Source: Planctomycetota bacterium (GTDB taxonomy: Bacteria > Planctomycetota > UBA11346). From it: 37,705 bases of DNA. Shown here piece after piece: positions 1 through 8,145 of the stretch. The notes beneath the pieces were generated by a model. That model saw only the letters and a program-made list of their open reading frames with translations, searched no databases and was not told the origin of the DNA. The DNA lies in assembly GCA_022841245.1 (NCBI GenBank), contig JALHRW010000028.1, positions 1-37,705 of the forward strand. The letters run 5' to 3'. The position numbers were made by a program, and so were the translations under genes. How positions within the stretch are numbered: position 1 is the stretch's first letter; every line of letters starts with the position of its first letter.

Positions 1-324
1 GCCCGTCACCGCGACCGCCATCGGCGTGGCGTAGCCGAGCACGTCCCAGCCCTCGCTGCGCGCGCGCACCGCCGCCTCGACCTCGGCCGGGGCGCCGGCG
101 AGACGCTGGAAGCCCGGCAGGTCGCAGTCGCCGAGGCGGTCGTGGAAGGCCCAGCCGCTCTCCCACAGCAGGGCCATGCGCCGTTCGATCAGCAGCACCG
201 ACCAGCCGGAACCACGCAGACGCTGCACCGCGGCGAGGCCGGCATAGCCGCCGCCGATGACCACGGCGTCGAAGACGCGGTCGAAGCAGCTGACGAAGGA
301 CTGGGAGGGCAGATCGTGATGCAT
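1..324 (-). CDS. FAD-dependent oxidoreductase, N-terminal part (runs off the left edge)
   Basis: The first 108 codons are visible, starting at an ATG at 324. Residues about 20-40 read VVIGGGYAGLAAVQRL followed by a strand ending in LLIERR. This is the dinucleotide-binding Rossmann fold of FAD oxidoreductases: a GxGxxG-type loop, then an acidic residue that would bind the FAD ribose. There is no signal peptide, so the enzyme is probably cytoplasmic. The substrate cannot be told because the rest of the protein lies outside the window. It is divergent from the PocR/AraC regulator on the other strand, with only about 90 bp between the likely starts, which suggests shared control. The reading frame was translated by hand from the - strand. 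Confidence 0.8.
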   Translation of the reverse strand, partial: MHHDLPSQSFVSCFDRVFDAVVIGGGYAGLAAVQRLRGSGWSVLLIERRMALLWESGWAFHDRLGDCDLPGFQRLAGAPAEVEAAVRARSEGWDVLGYATPMAVAVTG

Positions 325-412
325 GGCGCCATCATCTCTGGTGGCGGCCCTGCGGGCAATCCGGCAGACCTCGCTCGCCCTGCCGCAAAAGTGTGGTATT
401 CAGCTGGACAGC

Positions 413-1261
413 ATGCTCGCCATCCCCGACCTGCCGCTGCATGCGATCACCGCCTTCGAGCACCTGACCGGCTTGACGGTGAGCGTCCACGACCACTCGC
501 GCAGCCTGTGGTCGTATCTGACGCCAGAGCATTTCGCCCACCGGATACCGATCTGCCGCGTCATAAAAACGGTCCGCGACGATGCCTGCGTGCGCTTCGA
601 GTCGGTGCTGCTGCGCAGCGAGGCGTTGATCCATCCCGAGGGCCTGGTCAAGGTGTGCCACGCCGGACTGGTCGAATGGTTTGTACCCATTCTGGTCGAC
701 GGGCGGGTCGGGGTGCAGCTCTTCGCCGGGGTCCGCCGGCCCGGTCCGCGCCTCGCCCGGGTGCTGCACGACCCCAGCCCCCTGTCGCGCACCGGACCGT
801 GGAGCCCGCATGTCGCGGCGCTGCGCCCGGTCGATGACGAGGAGGCGGAGTGGATCCTCGAGGGCCTGCGCCAGCTGGCCGGACGCATCGCCGCCTGGCG
901 CGTGACCGTCGCCCCGGGCGGCCGGCGCGACCTGCCGCGCGACGAGGCGATCCGCCAGCACATCGTCGCGCACCACGGCGATGCGGACTACGGCATCGCG
1001 CAGCTCGCCGACCACCTCGGCCTGAGCGCCAGCCGCACCGGCCACGCGGTGAGCGAGGCCTGCGGCGCCAGCTTCATCGAACTGCTGATCGAGGTCCGCC
1101 TGCGCACCGCCAGCGGCTTCCTCCGCCACACCTCGCTGCCGGTGGCGCAGGTCGCGGCGCGCTGCGGCTTCGGCAACCGCTCGCACTTCCAGCACCTCTT
1201 CCGCCGCCGCTTCGGCACCACGCCGGCGCGCTTCCGCCGCAGCGGATCGACCGCGGCGTGA
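413..1261 (+). CDS. AraC-family regulator with PocR-type sensor domain
   Basis: The protein is 282 aa from the ATG at 413. An in-frame ATG at 323 would add 30 residues that do not look conserved and would overlap the divergent oxidoreductase start. Residues about 5-160 resemble the PocR sensory domain: a cysteine in the CVRFES segment, the PEGLVKVCHAGLVEWFVPI block, and GVQLFAG. The last ~100 residues are an AraC helix-turn-helix pair, ending in the usual FGNRSHFQHLFRRRFGTTPARFR signature. PocR domains sense small molecules such as diols or sugars in other bacteria, but the ligand here is unknown. The gene converges on the ADP-ribosylglycohydrolase gene with only 4 bp between stop codons. Confidence 0.85.
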   Translation: MLAIPDLPLHAITAFEHLTGLTVSVHDHSRSLWSYLTPEHFAHRIPICRVIKTVRDDACVRFESVLLRSEALIHPEGLVKVCHAGLVEWFVPILVDGRVGVQLFAGVRRPGPRLARVLHDPSPLSRTGPWSPHVAALRPVDDEEAEWILEGLRQLAGRIAAWRVTVAPGGRRDLPRDEAIRQHIVAHHGDADYGIAQLADHLGLSASRTGHAVSEACGASFIELLIEVRLRTASGFLRHTSLPVAQVAARCGFGNRSHFQHLFRRRFGTTPARFRRSGSTAA

Positions 1262-1265
1262 GGCG

Positions 1266-2687
1266 TCAGGCCGCGGCGAGGCGGCCCTGGTGCGGCAGCA
1301 TCTCGCCGCTCCACGGCGCCAGATCCATGTTCGCCTCGGCCAGCACCACCGAGGCGCGCTGCTGCGGATCGGTCGAACCCAGCCGCAGTTCGACGCGCTG
1401 GTCGGCCAGGCCGGAGTTCAGCGACACGCGGCTGCCGCGCGGGCAGCGGTGGATCGCCGGCACGTAGGGCAGGCCGGCCGGACAGGCGACGGCGAGGGTG
1501 CCGTCGACGCTCAGGCGGGCCCCGGCATCGGCGAGGCAGACGAGGTGGTGGCGCATCCCGGCGCGGGCTCCGGCCCGCCAGGTCCAGGTCGCGCCGCCAG
1601 CCGCCTTCACCGCTGCCGGCAGCTCGCCGTTGGCCCAGGCCACCGCTGGCGAGCCGTCGAGCGGCTGCAGCAGGATGGTGCCCGCCAGCGCTGTCGCATC
1701 GACGGCACGGACCGGCGGCACGACCAGCGGCGCGGCTGGACGACGACCGGCGAGGCGGAAGCTGCGCTCGCTGAGCTGGCCGAGGGTGCGCGGCGGATCG
1801 CTCAGCCCGACGATGCCCGGACCGAGCCAGACCCCGTCGCCGATCGGCTTGGTCCAGCGCTCGTCGAAGCAGCCGGGTCCACCAAGGGCGCCGATCACCG
1901 CGCCGGCGCTGGCGCAGGTGCAGTCGGTGTCCCAGCCGCAATTGACCGCGAACAGTAGGGTGCGGTCGACGTCGCCGGCCCCGTGCAGCAGGGCCCAGGC
2001 GGTCAGCGCGACGTTGAGCGGCGCGTGGGTGAAGTTCTCGCTGCGGTGCGCCGCCACCAGATGGCCGTGCGCCTGCCAGGCCTCGACGCCGTTGGCATGG
2101 TCGCTGACCGCCAGGTCGAGGGCGCGGCCCAGCTCGCTGCCGGCATCGACCCGCGCGCGCGCCGCGGCCAGGGCCTCGGGCAGCGGCCGACCGGCCAGGA
2201 TCAGGCATTCGAGCACGGCGAGGAAGACCTCGCCGGCCGCGCCTTCGGGGCCGTGGTCGAGCAGGCTGTCGAGCCGGGCGTAGGACTCCGCGAGGTCCGG
2301 ATCGCCGACTGCGGCGCAGGCCCAGATCTCGGAGCGGATCGGCGAGCCCATGCCGGCGTGGAAGTGGTTGTCGAGCGCGCCAGCCGAGGCTGCCGGCACG
2401 CCGCGGCGGAGATTCCAGCGGCAGCGGCCGTACTCGTCCCAGATATAGTGGATGTGGTCGAGCCAGGCCTTGCCCAGGTCGTCGGCGGTGAGCTGCGGCC
2501 CGAGCCGTTCGAGCAGTTCCAGCCACACCAGCTGCAGCTCGAGGTCGTCGTTGGGTGGCGCCAGGGTCGGCACCGGGTCGTAGTAGGTGAAGTGCTGGCG
2601 ATCGGTGCGGCCTTCGGCGGGCAGCCCGAGGGTGCCGCCGATCGATTTGCCGAGCCACATGCCTTGGATGCGCGTCAGGAGGTCCAT
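1266..2687 (-). CDS. ADP-ribosylglycohydrolase-family protein
   Basis: This 473-aa protein has the ARH/DraG fold signatures. The N-terminus reads RIQGMWLGKSIGGTLGLPAE. A PNDDLELQLVWLELL block follows, and GWDTDCTCASAGAVIGA lies near residue 250. The paired acidic residues (NDD and DTD) are those that bind the two Mg ions in ADP-ribosylhydrolases. The last ~170 residues form a separate beta-rich tail not needed for the ARH fold. In heterotrophs with many carbohydrate genes, members of this family often sit in sugar-utilisation clusters and may act on glycosides or modified nucleosides. The gene lies 51 bp downstream of the AraC gene on the same strand and is probably its target. Confidence 0.85.
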   Translation of the reverse strand: MDLLTRIQGMWLGKSIGGTLGLPAEGRTDRQHFTYYDPVPTLAPPNDDLELQLVWLELLERLGPQLTADDLGKAWLDHIHYIWDEYGRCRWNLRRGVPAASAGALDNHFHAGMGSPIRSEIWACAAVGDPDLAESYARLDSLLDHGPEGAAGEVFLAVLECLILAGRPLPEALAAARARVDAGSELGRALDLAVSDHANGVEAWQAHGHLVAAHRSENFTHAPLNVALTAWALLHGAGDVDRTLLFAVNCGWDTDCTCASAGAVIGALGGPGCFDERWTKPIGDGVWLGPGIVGLSDPPRTLGQLSERSFRLAGRRPAAPLVVPPVRAVDATALAGTILLQPLDGSPAVAWANGELPAAVKAAGGATWTWRAGARAGMRHHLVCLADAGARLSVDGTLAVACPAGLPYVPAIHRCPRGSRVSLNSGLADQRVELRLGSTDPQQRASVVLAEANMDLAPWSGEMLPHQGRLAAA

Positions 2688-2738
2688 GCCCGCAGCATGC
2701 CGGTCCGGCCGGCGGCTGTCAGCACGCGCCGGTCGGCA

Positions 2739-3668
2739 CTAGGACGGAATCTCCACGCCCCCCTCATCCTGGAAGCGGCGGCGGTAGGCGCTGGGCTGCA
2801 GACCCATTTCGGCGCGGAAGCGGCGGGCGAAGTAGTTGGCGTCGAAGATGCCGACCTTGGCCGCGATCTCCGCTACCGGCAGCTCGCTGCGCAGCAGCAG
2901 CATCGCCGCCTGCTCCATGCGCAGCCGGCCGTAGTGCGCCATCGGCGAACGTCCGACCACGGTGCGGAAGGCGCGCGAAACCAGGCTGGGGCTGGCCTGC
3001 AGGCTGCTCGCCAAACCGGCCAGCGACAGCTCGGCGGTGAGGTCCTCGGACATCAGGGCGAGGGCGCGGCGGGTCAGCGCCTGCAGCGCCGGGCTGGCGC
3101 CGGCGACCGGCGGCTTGGCGCCGGCGGCGTGCAGGGCGCCGAGCAGGCTGCCGAGCGCCAGCAGCAGCGCGCCGAACAGCCGCTGTTGCTCGCCATCGCC
3201 GGGCCGCACCTGACGGTGCCTGCCGTCCTCGCCATCCGGAGGATCGGCCACCGCCGCGAGCAGCGGTACGAGCAGCGCGAGGGATTTGGCGTCGAGGCGG
3301 CCGATGATCGGCTTGCGATGCGTAGGCGAGCCCGGATTGCGCAGCAGCAGGCCGCTCAGCACCGGATCGTCGCTCAGCCAGGCCAGCTCGCGGTAGAGCA
3401 CCTCCTTGCCGAAGCAGCAGTCGAAGCCGCCCAGCGAGGCGCAGCCGCTGTATTCGTGCCACACCCCGGGAACCATGAAGATGGCGTCGCCGGCGGCGAT
3501 GCGCCGGGTCCCGTCGACCGAGATGTGGTCGCCGGCGCCGGCCGTGACCACGACCAGCTCGAAGAAGTCGTGGTCGTGGGCGTAGTGGTCGGAGCGCGAG
3601 GCCCAGCGGCGGAACTGCACCGGCCGGTGCTCGCTGAAGAAACGCTTCCAGTGCAGGCGGTCGGTCAT
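2739..3668 (-). CDS. AraC-family transcriptional regulator, cupin sensor
   Basis: The protein is 309 aa from the ATG at 3668. The N-terminal ~140 residues form an AraC-type cupin: HYAHDHDFFELVVVTAG, then GDAIFMVPGVWHEY, with the histidines typical of sugar-binding regulators. The C-terminal ~100 residues are the double helix-turn-helix (SLAGLASSLQASPSLVSRAF, then KVGIFDANYFARRFRAEMG). It lies just upstream of, and on the same strand as, the ADP-ribosylglycohydrolase gene, so the two probably form a regulator-plus-target unit. Any effector is unknown. Confidence 0.9.
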   Translation of the reverse strand: MTDRLHWKRFFSEHRPVQFRRWASRSDHYAHDHDFFELVVVTAGAGDHISVDGTRRIAAGDAIFMVPGVWHEYSGCASLGGFDCCFGKEVLYRELAWLSDDPVLSGLLLRNPGSPTHRKPIIGRLDAKSLALLVPLLAAVADPPDGEDGRHRQVRPGDGEQQRLFGALLLALGSLLGALHAAGAKPPVAGASPALQALTRRALALMSEDLTAELSLAGLASSLQASPSLVSRAFRTVVGRSPMAHYGRLRMEQAAMLLLRSELPVAEIAAKVGIFDANYFARRFRAEMGLQPSAYRRRFQDEGGVEIPS

Positions 3669-3682
3669 GGAACGGCTGGTGC

Positions 3683-3711
3683 ATTAGCACCCCGTTCCTG
3701 CGGCTGGTCAA
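3683..3711 (-). promoter_or_regulatory. Possible sigma-70-like promoter for the AraC/ARH unit
   Basis: On the - strand TTGACC (3711-3706) is followed after 17 bp by GCTAAT (3688-3683), which is preceded by TG-like bases as in extended -10 elements. Transcription would begin close to the ATG at 3668, leaving a very short leader. This rests on motif inspection only. Confidence 0.3.
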
Positions 3712-3891
3712 GGGTGGTGCGCTCCTGCGCTGGCAGGCATGACGTCCACAGGCAGGCGCACAGCGCGAGCGGGGGCTCCAGCCCGGTCCCATAACCAGGA
3801 GACCTCGGCACGGGCGCCGGTGGATGACAGGCTGGAAGGTCAGCGACAATTCACCATCATGCGTAGGATCTCCATCCCAGGAACACCCTCC

Positions 3892-4203
3892 ATGCTGTCC
3901 ATGCGTCTGCTCGTCTGTGCCGCTCTCGTCAACGCGCTCTGCTCCGCCGAGCAGACCCTCATCCCCTCCGCGCCGAGCTCCTCCACCGTGGTCATCTCGC
4001 CCCTGTCGATCGACGAGGCGCTCAAGTGGGTCTTCTTCAGCCAGGTTCTGCCGGTGAAGGAGAAGGAAGGCGTCCTGGTCGACACCATGGATGCGAAGAA
4101 TCAGATCATCCTGGTCCACTCCATCACCTACTTCAAGGGTGCTGACGGCCAGATGTTCGCGGTGGTCAACTACCTGCGGCCGCGGCCCGTCGCCAAGCCG
4201 TAG
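3892..4203 (+). CDS. Small exported protein of unknown function
   Basis: The protein is about 103 aa from the ATG at 3892. In-frame ATGs at 3859 and 3901 are alternatives. The start MLSMRLLVCAALVNALCSAE is a typical Sec signal peptide with an Ala/Ser cleavage region. The mature part is short and contains a helical segment (SIDEALKWVFFSQVLP) followed by two beta-like stretches. I do not recognise the family. It is divergent from the AraC gene and lies 41 bp upstream of the GNAT gene, so it could be the first gene of that transcript. Confidence 0.6.
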   Translation: MLSMRLLVCAALVNALCSAEQTLIPSAPSSSTVVISPLSIDEALKWVFFSQVLPVKEKEGVLVDTMDAKNQIILVHSITYFKGADGQMFAVVNYLRPRPVAKP

Positions 4204-4233
4204 GGCGCCCCTCGCGCGGGGCCGGCGGGCGCC
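4204..4233 (+). terminator. GC-rich inverted repeat after the small exported gene
   Basis: GGCGCCC (4204-4210) pairs with GGGCGCC (4227-4233) around a 16-nt GC-rich loop, directly after the stop codon. There is no T-run, so a true intrinsic terminator is doubtful. The hairpin may only slow read-through into the GNAT gene. Confidence 0.25.
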
Positions 4234-4244
4234 ATCATCCCGCC

Positions 4245-4745
4245 ATGGCCGTCGACCTGATTATCCGCCCCGCCGTCCCGGCTGATGCCGGAGCGATCAA
4301 CGCGATCTACAACCACTACGTCCGCACCAGCACCAGCACCTTCCAGGAGGAGCCGGAAACCCTGGCCGACCGTCTCGCCTGGCTGGAGCGCCACCGCGGC
4401 GCTCACGTCGCGCTGGTTGCCGAGGAGCCGGACGGCGGCATCGCCGGCTGGGCCTCGCTGTCCCCCTTCCACGCGCGCTCGGCCTATCGCTTCACGGTCG
4501 AGGACTCGGTCTACCTGCGCGACGACTGCCGCGGACGCGGCCTCGGCAAGCTGCTGCTCAGCCGGTTGATGGACGCCGCCCGCGCCGGCGGCTTCCGTAA
4601 CGTCATCGCCTGCGTCTGCGCCGAGCAGGAGGCCAGCATCGCGCTGCACCGGCGGGCCGGCTTCCGTGAGGTTGCGCGCATGACGCAAGTCGGACTGAAG
4701 TTCGACCGCTGGCTCGACATCGTCTACCTGCAGGCCGGAGCATGA
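4245..4745 (+). CDS. GNAT N-acetyltransferase, phosphinothricin/methionine-sulfone type
   Basis: This 166-aa protein matches the length and order of the Pat/Bar/MddA-like GNAT branch. It begins IIRPAVPADAGAINAIYNHYV, then has TSTSTFQEEPETLADR. The middle shows AGWASLSPFHARSAYRFTVEDSVYL, followed by the acetyl-CoA pyrophosphate loop RGRGLG and a C-terminal VGLKFDRWLD. Known members acetylate phosphinothricin, methionine sulfone or sulfoximine with acetyl-CoA in the cytoplasm. The real substrate here is not known. The stop overlaps the start of the next gene (ATGA), showing translational coupling. Confidence 0.9.
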   Translation: MAVDLIIRPAVPADAGAINAIYNHYVRTSTSTFQEEPETLADRLAWLERHRGAHVALVAEEPDGGIAGWASLSPFHARSAYRFTVEDSVYLRDDCRGRGLGKLLLSRLMDAARAGGFRNVIACVCAEQEASIALHRRAGFREVARMTQVGLKFDRWLDIVYLQAGA

Positions 4746-5755
4746 CCCTGATCGGTCGCATCCCGCGCAGCGCCTGCCTGGCCATCCCCGGCCGCCACGT
4801 GTGGTGCTGCGCGCCGGTCATCAGCGATGACGGCCGTTGCCATGTCCTCTTCTCGACCTGGCCGGAGGCCGCCGGCTTCGAGGCCTGGGTCACGCACAGC
4901 GAGGTGTGGCACGCCGAGGGCCCGTCGCCGGCCGGGCCGTTCACCGTCAGTGGTCCGGCCCTGATCGGCGCTGGCGCAGGGCGCTGGGACGGCCGCGTGG
5001 TGCACAACCCCACCGTCGCGCGCTGGGGCGACCGCTTCGTCATGTTCTACATGGGCACCACCGGCGAGGCGCTGCCTGCCGACCAACGCGCCGCAGCCGA
5101 CCTCTATCAGAACACCGGACGTGGGCCGAATGCGCTGTGGTGGCAGCACCGCAACAACCAGCGCATCGGCGTGGCGGTGGCGCCGCATCCGCGCGGCCCG
5201 TGGACGCGCAGCGAACGCCCGCTGATCGACGTCGAGCCCGAGGGCTGGGTCCGCCTGATCACCTCCAATCCGGCGGTGGCGATCGCGCCGGACGGCAGCT
5301 GGCGGATGATCTACAAGACGGTCGAGAGCGGGCCGATGCCGTTCGGCGGCCGCGTGCTGCACGCCGTCGCCACCGCCGCCAGCCCGCTCGGGCCGTTCGT
5401 GCGCCAGCCGGAGCCGGTATTCACCGCCGACGGCGTGCGCTTCCCGGTCGAGGATCCCTGCCTGTGGTGGGAGGCGGGCGCATGGCATGCCCTGGTCAGC
5501 GACCACACCGGCACTTTCAGCCGGGCCGGGCGCTCATGGGCGCGCTTCGTCTCCGCCGACGGGGTGGCCTGGCAGCCGGCTGCGCAGCCGTTGGCCGCGC
5601 GCATGGTGCTGCCGTGGGACGACGGCACCGATCAGCCGGTCGACCGCTTCGAGCGGCCGCAGGTGCTGCTGCGTGACGGCGCGCCAGCGTGGATCGCCGG
5701 AGCAGCCAAGATCGGCGATCGCAGCTGCGCGGTGATCGCGCCGGTGCGCCGCTGA
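4742..5755 (+). CDS. Glycoside hydrolase-like five-bladed beta-propeller protein (GH43/GH117-like)
   Basis: The protein is 337 aa with repeated propeller blades of the pattern seen in GH43-clan proteins. Examples are APVISDDGRCHVLFSTW, VVHNPTVARWGDRFVMFYMG, ITSNPAVAIAPDGSWRMIYK, VEDPCLWWEAGAWHALVSD and a final ERPQVLL...PAWIAGAA. No signal peptide is visible, so it is probably cytoplasmic. The conserved N-P, E-D-P and E-R-P motifs at blade starts are where the catalytic Asp/Glu residues normally sit, but I cannot assign the triad with certainty. It overlaps the GNAT gene by 4 bp and ends before a strong hairpin. Confidence 0.75.
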   Translation: MTLIGRIPRSACLAIPGRHVWCCAPVISDDGRCHVLFSTWPEAAGFEAWVTHSEVWHAEGPSPAGPFTVSGPALIGAGAGRWDGRVVHNPTVARWGDRFVMFYMGTTGEALPADQRAAADLYQNTGRGPNALWWQHRNNQRIGVAVAPHPRGPWTRSERPLIDVEPEGWVRLITSNPAVAIAPDGSWRMIYKTVESGPMPFGGRVLHAVATAASPLGPFVRQPEPVFTADGVRFPVEDPCLWWEAGAWHALVSDHTGTFSRAGRSWARFVSADGVAWQPAAQPLAARMVLPWDDGTDQPVDRFERPQVLLRDGAPAWIAGAAKIGDRSCAVIAPVRR

Positions 5756-5779
5756 ATCAGACCGAGGACGTCGCTGGTG

Positions 5780-5798
5780 CCCGGCATGCAGTGCCGGG
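5780..5798 (+). terminator. Hairpin between convergent genes
   Basis: CCCGGCA and TGCCGGG form a perfect 7-bp stem with a 5-nt loop, 24 bp after the GH43-like stop codon. GTTTCGTTT follows a little further on. It lies between two convergent genes, so a bidirectional terminator is plausible. Confidence 0.5.
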
Positions 5799-5846
5799 GG
5801 CTGCGGGTTTCGTTTGGCATCCAGCTCGAGCGCTGGTGCATCAGCG

Positions 5847-6674
5847 TCATCCCTGGCGCAGGCTGCTCGGCGCGACGCCGCAGCGGCGGCGGAACAGGCG
5901 GGTGAAATGCGGAGCATCGTGCCAGCCGACCTCGGCTGCGACCTGGGCAACGCTGCGATTGCGGTCGCTCAGCAGGACGCGGGCGCGGTCGAGGCGCAGG
6001 CGGATCAGGTACTCGATTGGCGGGGCGCCGAACCAGCGGTGGAATCCTTCGCACAGGTGCTGCGCCGAGAGGCCGAAGCGGCGCGACAGGCCGGCGAGGG
6101 TCAGGCGCTGGGCGTGGTGCTCGTCGATGAAGCGACGGATCTCGGGCCATGGCGCCGGAGCGCTGGCCGGCACGCCGGCGGCGGCGCGCGCCGCCTCGCG
6201 CGCCAGCACCTCGAGATGCAGCAGCGCGAGGCGCGGCTCGGGGTCGGGCCGTGCCAGTTCGCGGTGCAGCCCGGCGACGCAGGCCTCGAGCAGCAGCGGA
6301 TCGAAACCGGCGATCGGCACACCATGCGGCAGAGCGACGGCGCCGGCCAGGGCGTCGAGGTCCGGGCCGCGGGCATGGACCCAGGAGTGCAGCCAGCGCG
6401 ACGAACGTCGGCCGTACCAGTGGCTTTGGCCGGGCGCCCAGGTCATCAGCATCGGACCGGGCAGCACGCGCGTCTCGTCCGCGACCCGCAGCTCGACCTC
6501 GCCGTGGAAGACCATGAACAGCCAGTCGCCGGTGCCGCGCGGGCGGTCGACGATGCCCGCGGGCATCTCCTCGCGGCAGCCGATGCCGCGCACCTCGAGA
6601 TCGCGCCCGGGCAGGCGGCCGGCCGGATACCACACTTTCAGCTGGGCGGCGGGCGGTGCGACGGGGTCGGCCAT
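5847..6674 (-). CDS. AraC-family transcriptional regulator
   Basis: The protein is 275 aa from the ATG at 6674. A TTG six codons earlier is a weaker choice. The N-terminus has a cupin-like sensor containing RGTGDWLFMVFHGEVELRV and PGPMLMTWAPGQSHWYG. The C-terminus has the AraC double helix-turn-helix (TLAGLSRRFGLSAQHLCEGF and AAEVGWHDAPHFTRLFRRR). It converges on the GNAT/GH43-like pair and probably regulates it or nearby sugar genes. The ligand is unknown. Confidence 0.88.
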   Translation of the reverse strand: MADPVAPPAAQLKVWYPAGRLPGRDLEVRGIGCREEMPAGIVDRPRGTGDWLFMVFHGEVELRVADETRVLPGPMLMTWAPGQSHWYGRRSSRWLHSWVHARGPDLDALAGAVALPHGVPIAGFDPLLLEACVAGLHRELARPDPEPRLALLHLEVLAREAARAAAGVPASAPAPWPEIRRFIDEHHAQRLTLAGLSRRFGLSAQHLCEGFHRWFGAPPIEYLIRLRLDRARVLLSDRNRSVAQVAAEVGWHDAPHFTRLFRRRCGVAPSSLRQG

Positions 6675-6744
6675 CGCCGGAAGATACGACAAGCGGCGGC
6701 GAAGGCACGGGCCCGCCGCGCCGTGAACGGCCGCGGCTGGTGCG

Positions 6745-7155
6745 TCAGCCGCCTACATGCCCTGGTGTTCCCCGGTCGAACGGCCTGAAATAACCACCGT
6801 CTGGCAGGACGACGCCCAACTCCAGCATCACTCGGAACAACGGTTCCTTGTCCATCCCGCCTTCGACGTCTCGGAAAACCAGGCCATCTGCCAACCTCCC
6901 GTTTCTGAACACGGAAGCGCTGAATCCCTCAAGGACTCCTGCCCAGGTGATGTATTCCATCGAGACCAGCGTGCGTCCCAGTATGGTTGCGCTGATGCGT
7001 TTCGCCAACGCATCGATGTCAGGGAATCCACCCTGCACGTCAGCGATGATCAGCGCCGCCGGGTCCGCTACCACGCGGTACGCGACCCGTGTCCGCAAGG
7101 CTGTCCATTCGGATTCAGTGGCGTCGGTGATGATGCCACGAAATGTGTAGCTCAT
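6745..7155 (-). CDS. Unknown 136-aa protein at the distal end of the array
   Basis: The ATG start at 7155 gives MSYTFRGIITDATESEWTAL. The body is a compact alpha/beta sequence with no signal peptide or membrane segment. It ends FRPFDRGTPGHVGG. I do not recognise the family. It lies 31 bp downstream of the secreted thioredoxin gene on the same strand, with no attC visible between them. It is therefore either the second gene of the last cassette or the first chromosomal gene beyond the array. Confidence 0.6.
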   Translation of the reverse strand: MSYTFRGIITDATESEWTALRTRVAYRVVADPAALIIADVQGGFPDIDALAKRISATILGRTLVSMEYITWAGVLEGFSASVFRNGRLADGLVFRDVEGGMDKEPLFRVMLELGVVLPDGGYFRPFDRGTPGHVGG

Positions 7156-7186
7156 GGCGGGCTGGGCATGGTGGATGCGCCAAAGC

Positions 7187-7831
7187 CTATTTGGTCAGCT
7201 TCTTCTTGCTGAAATCGAGATAAGCCAACCACTTGTCCAGCCCGCCCTCGCTGTACCCATGTTTCCAATCATACTTGTCGCCCTTCTCGCTGATGAGATA
7301 CAACGTGGGATAACCGCCCTGTCCCCACTTGTCCTGCAATTCCCGATTCTGCTTCTCCTGTTCCTTGCTGAGTTTCTTGTTCTGGGGGAAGTCCAGATAC
7401 AGGAGGACGACGTTGTCCTTTGCCCAGTCTTTGAATTTCTGACTGGAGAACATCTCCTTCTCCAGCTTGACGCACCACGGACACCAGTCGGAACCGGTAA
7501 GCACTGCCAGGATCGGCCTGTGCGTTTCAGCGGCCAGTTTCAGGGCGGCCTCATAATTGGTGATCCACTTGCCATTGATGCCACGTTTGTCCAACGGGTC
7601 CGACTCCTTGGTCGTCACCTTCACGTCCGTCACGGCCTTGATGTCCTCGGACTTGACCGGAATGGTGGCGAGGATCTTCCCGGTCTTTTCATCGCACAGC
7701 GCCAGACTCCCCTTGTCCTTGTCATACTTCCCCAACATGGAACGCCCATCGTTGAAGTCGATTTTCTGAAGCGCGATCTCCTCCCCATGCAGGAGCACGG
7801 CGGCAAGCAACAGGATGATGGTGGATTTCAT
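7187..7831 (-). CDS. Exported thioredoxin-fold protein (WCPWC)
   Basis: The protein is 214 aa from the ATG at 7831. Residues 1-16 form a signal peptide (MKSTIILLLAAVLLHG). Residues ~20-75 are a small beta domain. Residues ~88-205 are a thioredoxin fold with the redox motif C117-P-W-C120 in TGSDWCPWCVKLEKE, and a conserved cis-proline strand GGYPTLYL. It probably acts as a disulfide reductase or isomerase in the periplasm. It is the most distal recognisable cassette gene, next to a degenerate attC. A paralogue with the same active site lies at 12099-13118. Confidence 0.85.
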   Translation of the reverse strand: MKSTIILLLAAVLLHGEEIALQKIDFNDGRSMLGKYDKDKGSLALCDEKTGKILATIPVKSEDIKAVTDVKVTTKESDPLDKRGINGKWITNYEAALKLAAETHRPILAVLTGSDWCPWCVKLEKEMFSSQKFKDWAKDNVVLLYLDFPQNKKLSKEQEKQNRELQDKWGQGGYPTLYLISEKGDKYDWKHGYSEGGLDKWLAYLDFSKKKLTK

Positions 7832-7845
7832 GGTTGTTTCGTGTG

Positions 7846-8110
7846 GCCTAGCGAACGAGATCGGATGGTTCGTCTCCGACGGCGCGGATTCGCGGGTCAC
7901 CGTGGCGGGCGATTGGAGCGAGGGGAAGCAGGGGGTCAAGAACCGGGCGGCGGTCGTGTACCCCAATTGCACTTCATCGCCCCGTTACGCCGCGAATGCT
8001 TGGGCGGAACGCGCCAGCACCGGGGGCGGTTCCCATCATCCCGCGGTGAATTCTTGGCCTGAATGAGACTGGAATCGCGTCACGGGCTTAGTTGCACCTA
8101 CTTGTTAGCT
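7846..8110 (-). repeat. attC site, expanded and degenerate
   Basis: This site starts GCCTAGCG on the + strand and ends CTTGTTAGCT. It keeps the landmarks GGCGATTGGAG, GGTCAAGAAC, GCCGCGAATGCTTGG and CGTCACGGGCT. It is about 265 bp instead of about 216 bp because the tip region carries extra sequence with a second GAATTCTTGG copy. The left core is GCCTAGC rather than GCCTAAC, so it is probably weakly active or dead. Confidence 0.75.
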
Positions 8111-8145
8111 GCGACAGAGTTGCTCGGTGCTTAAGAGTGACGTTT

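Noticed and set aside
1983..3794. A 603-codon + strand open frame across the ADP-ribosylglycohydrolase and AraC genes
   Set aside because: It is antisense to two well-supported genes and has composition typical of GC-rich shadow frames.
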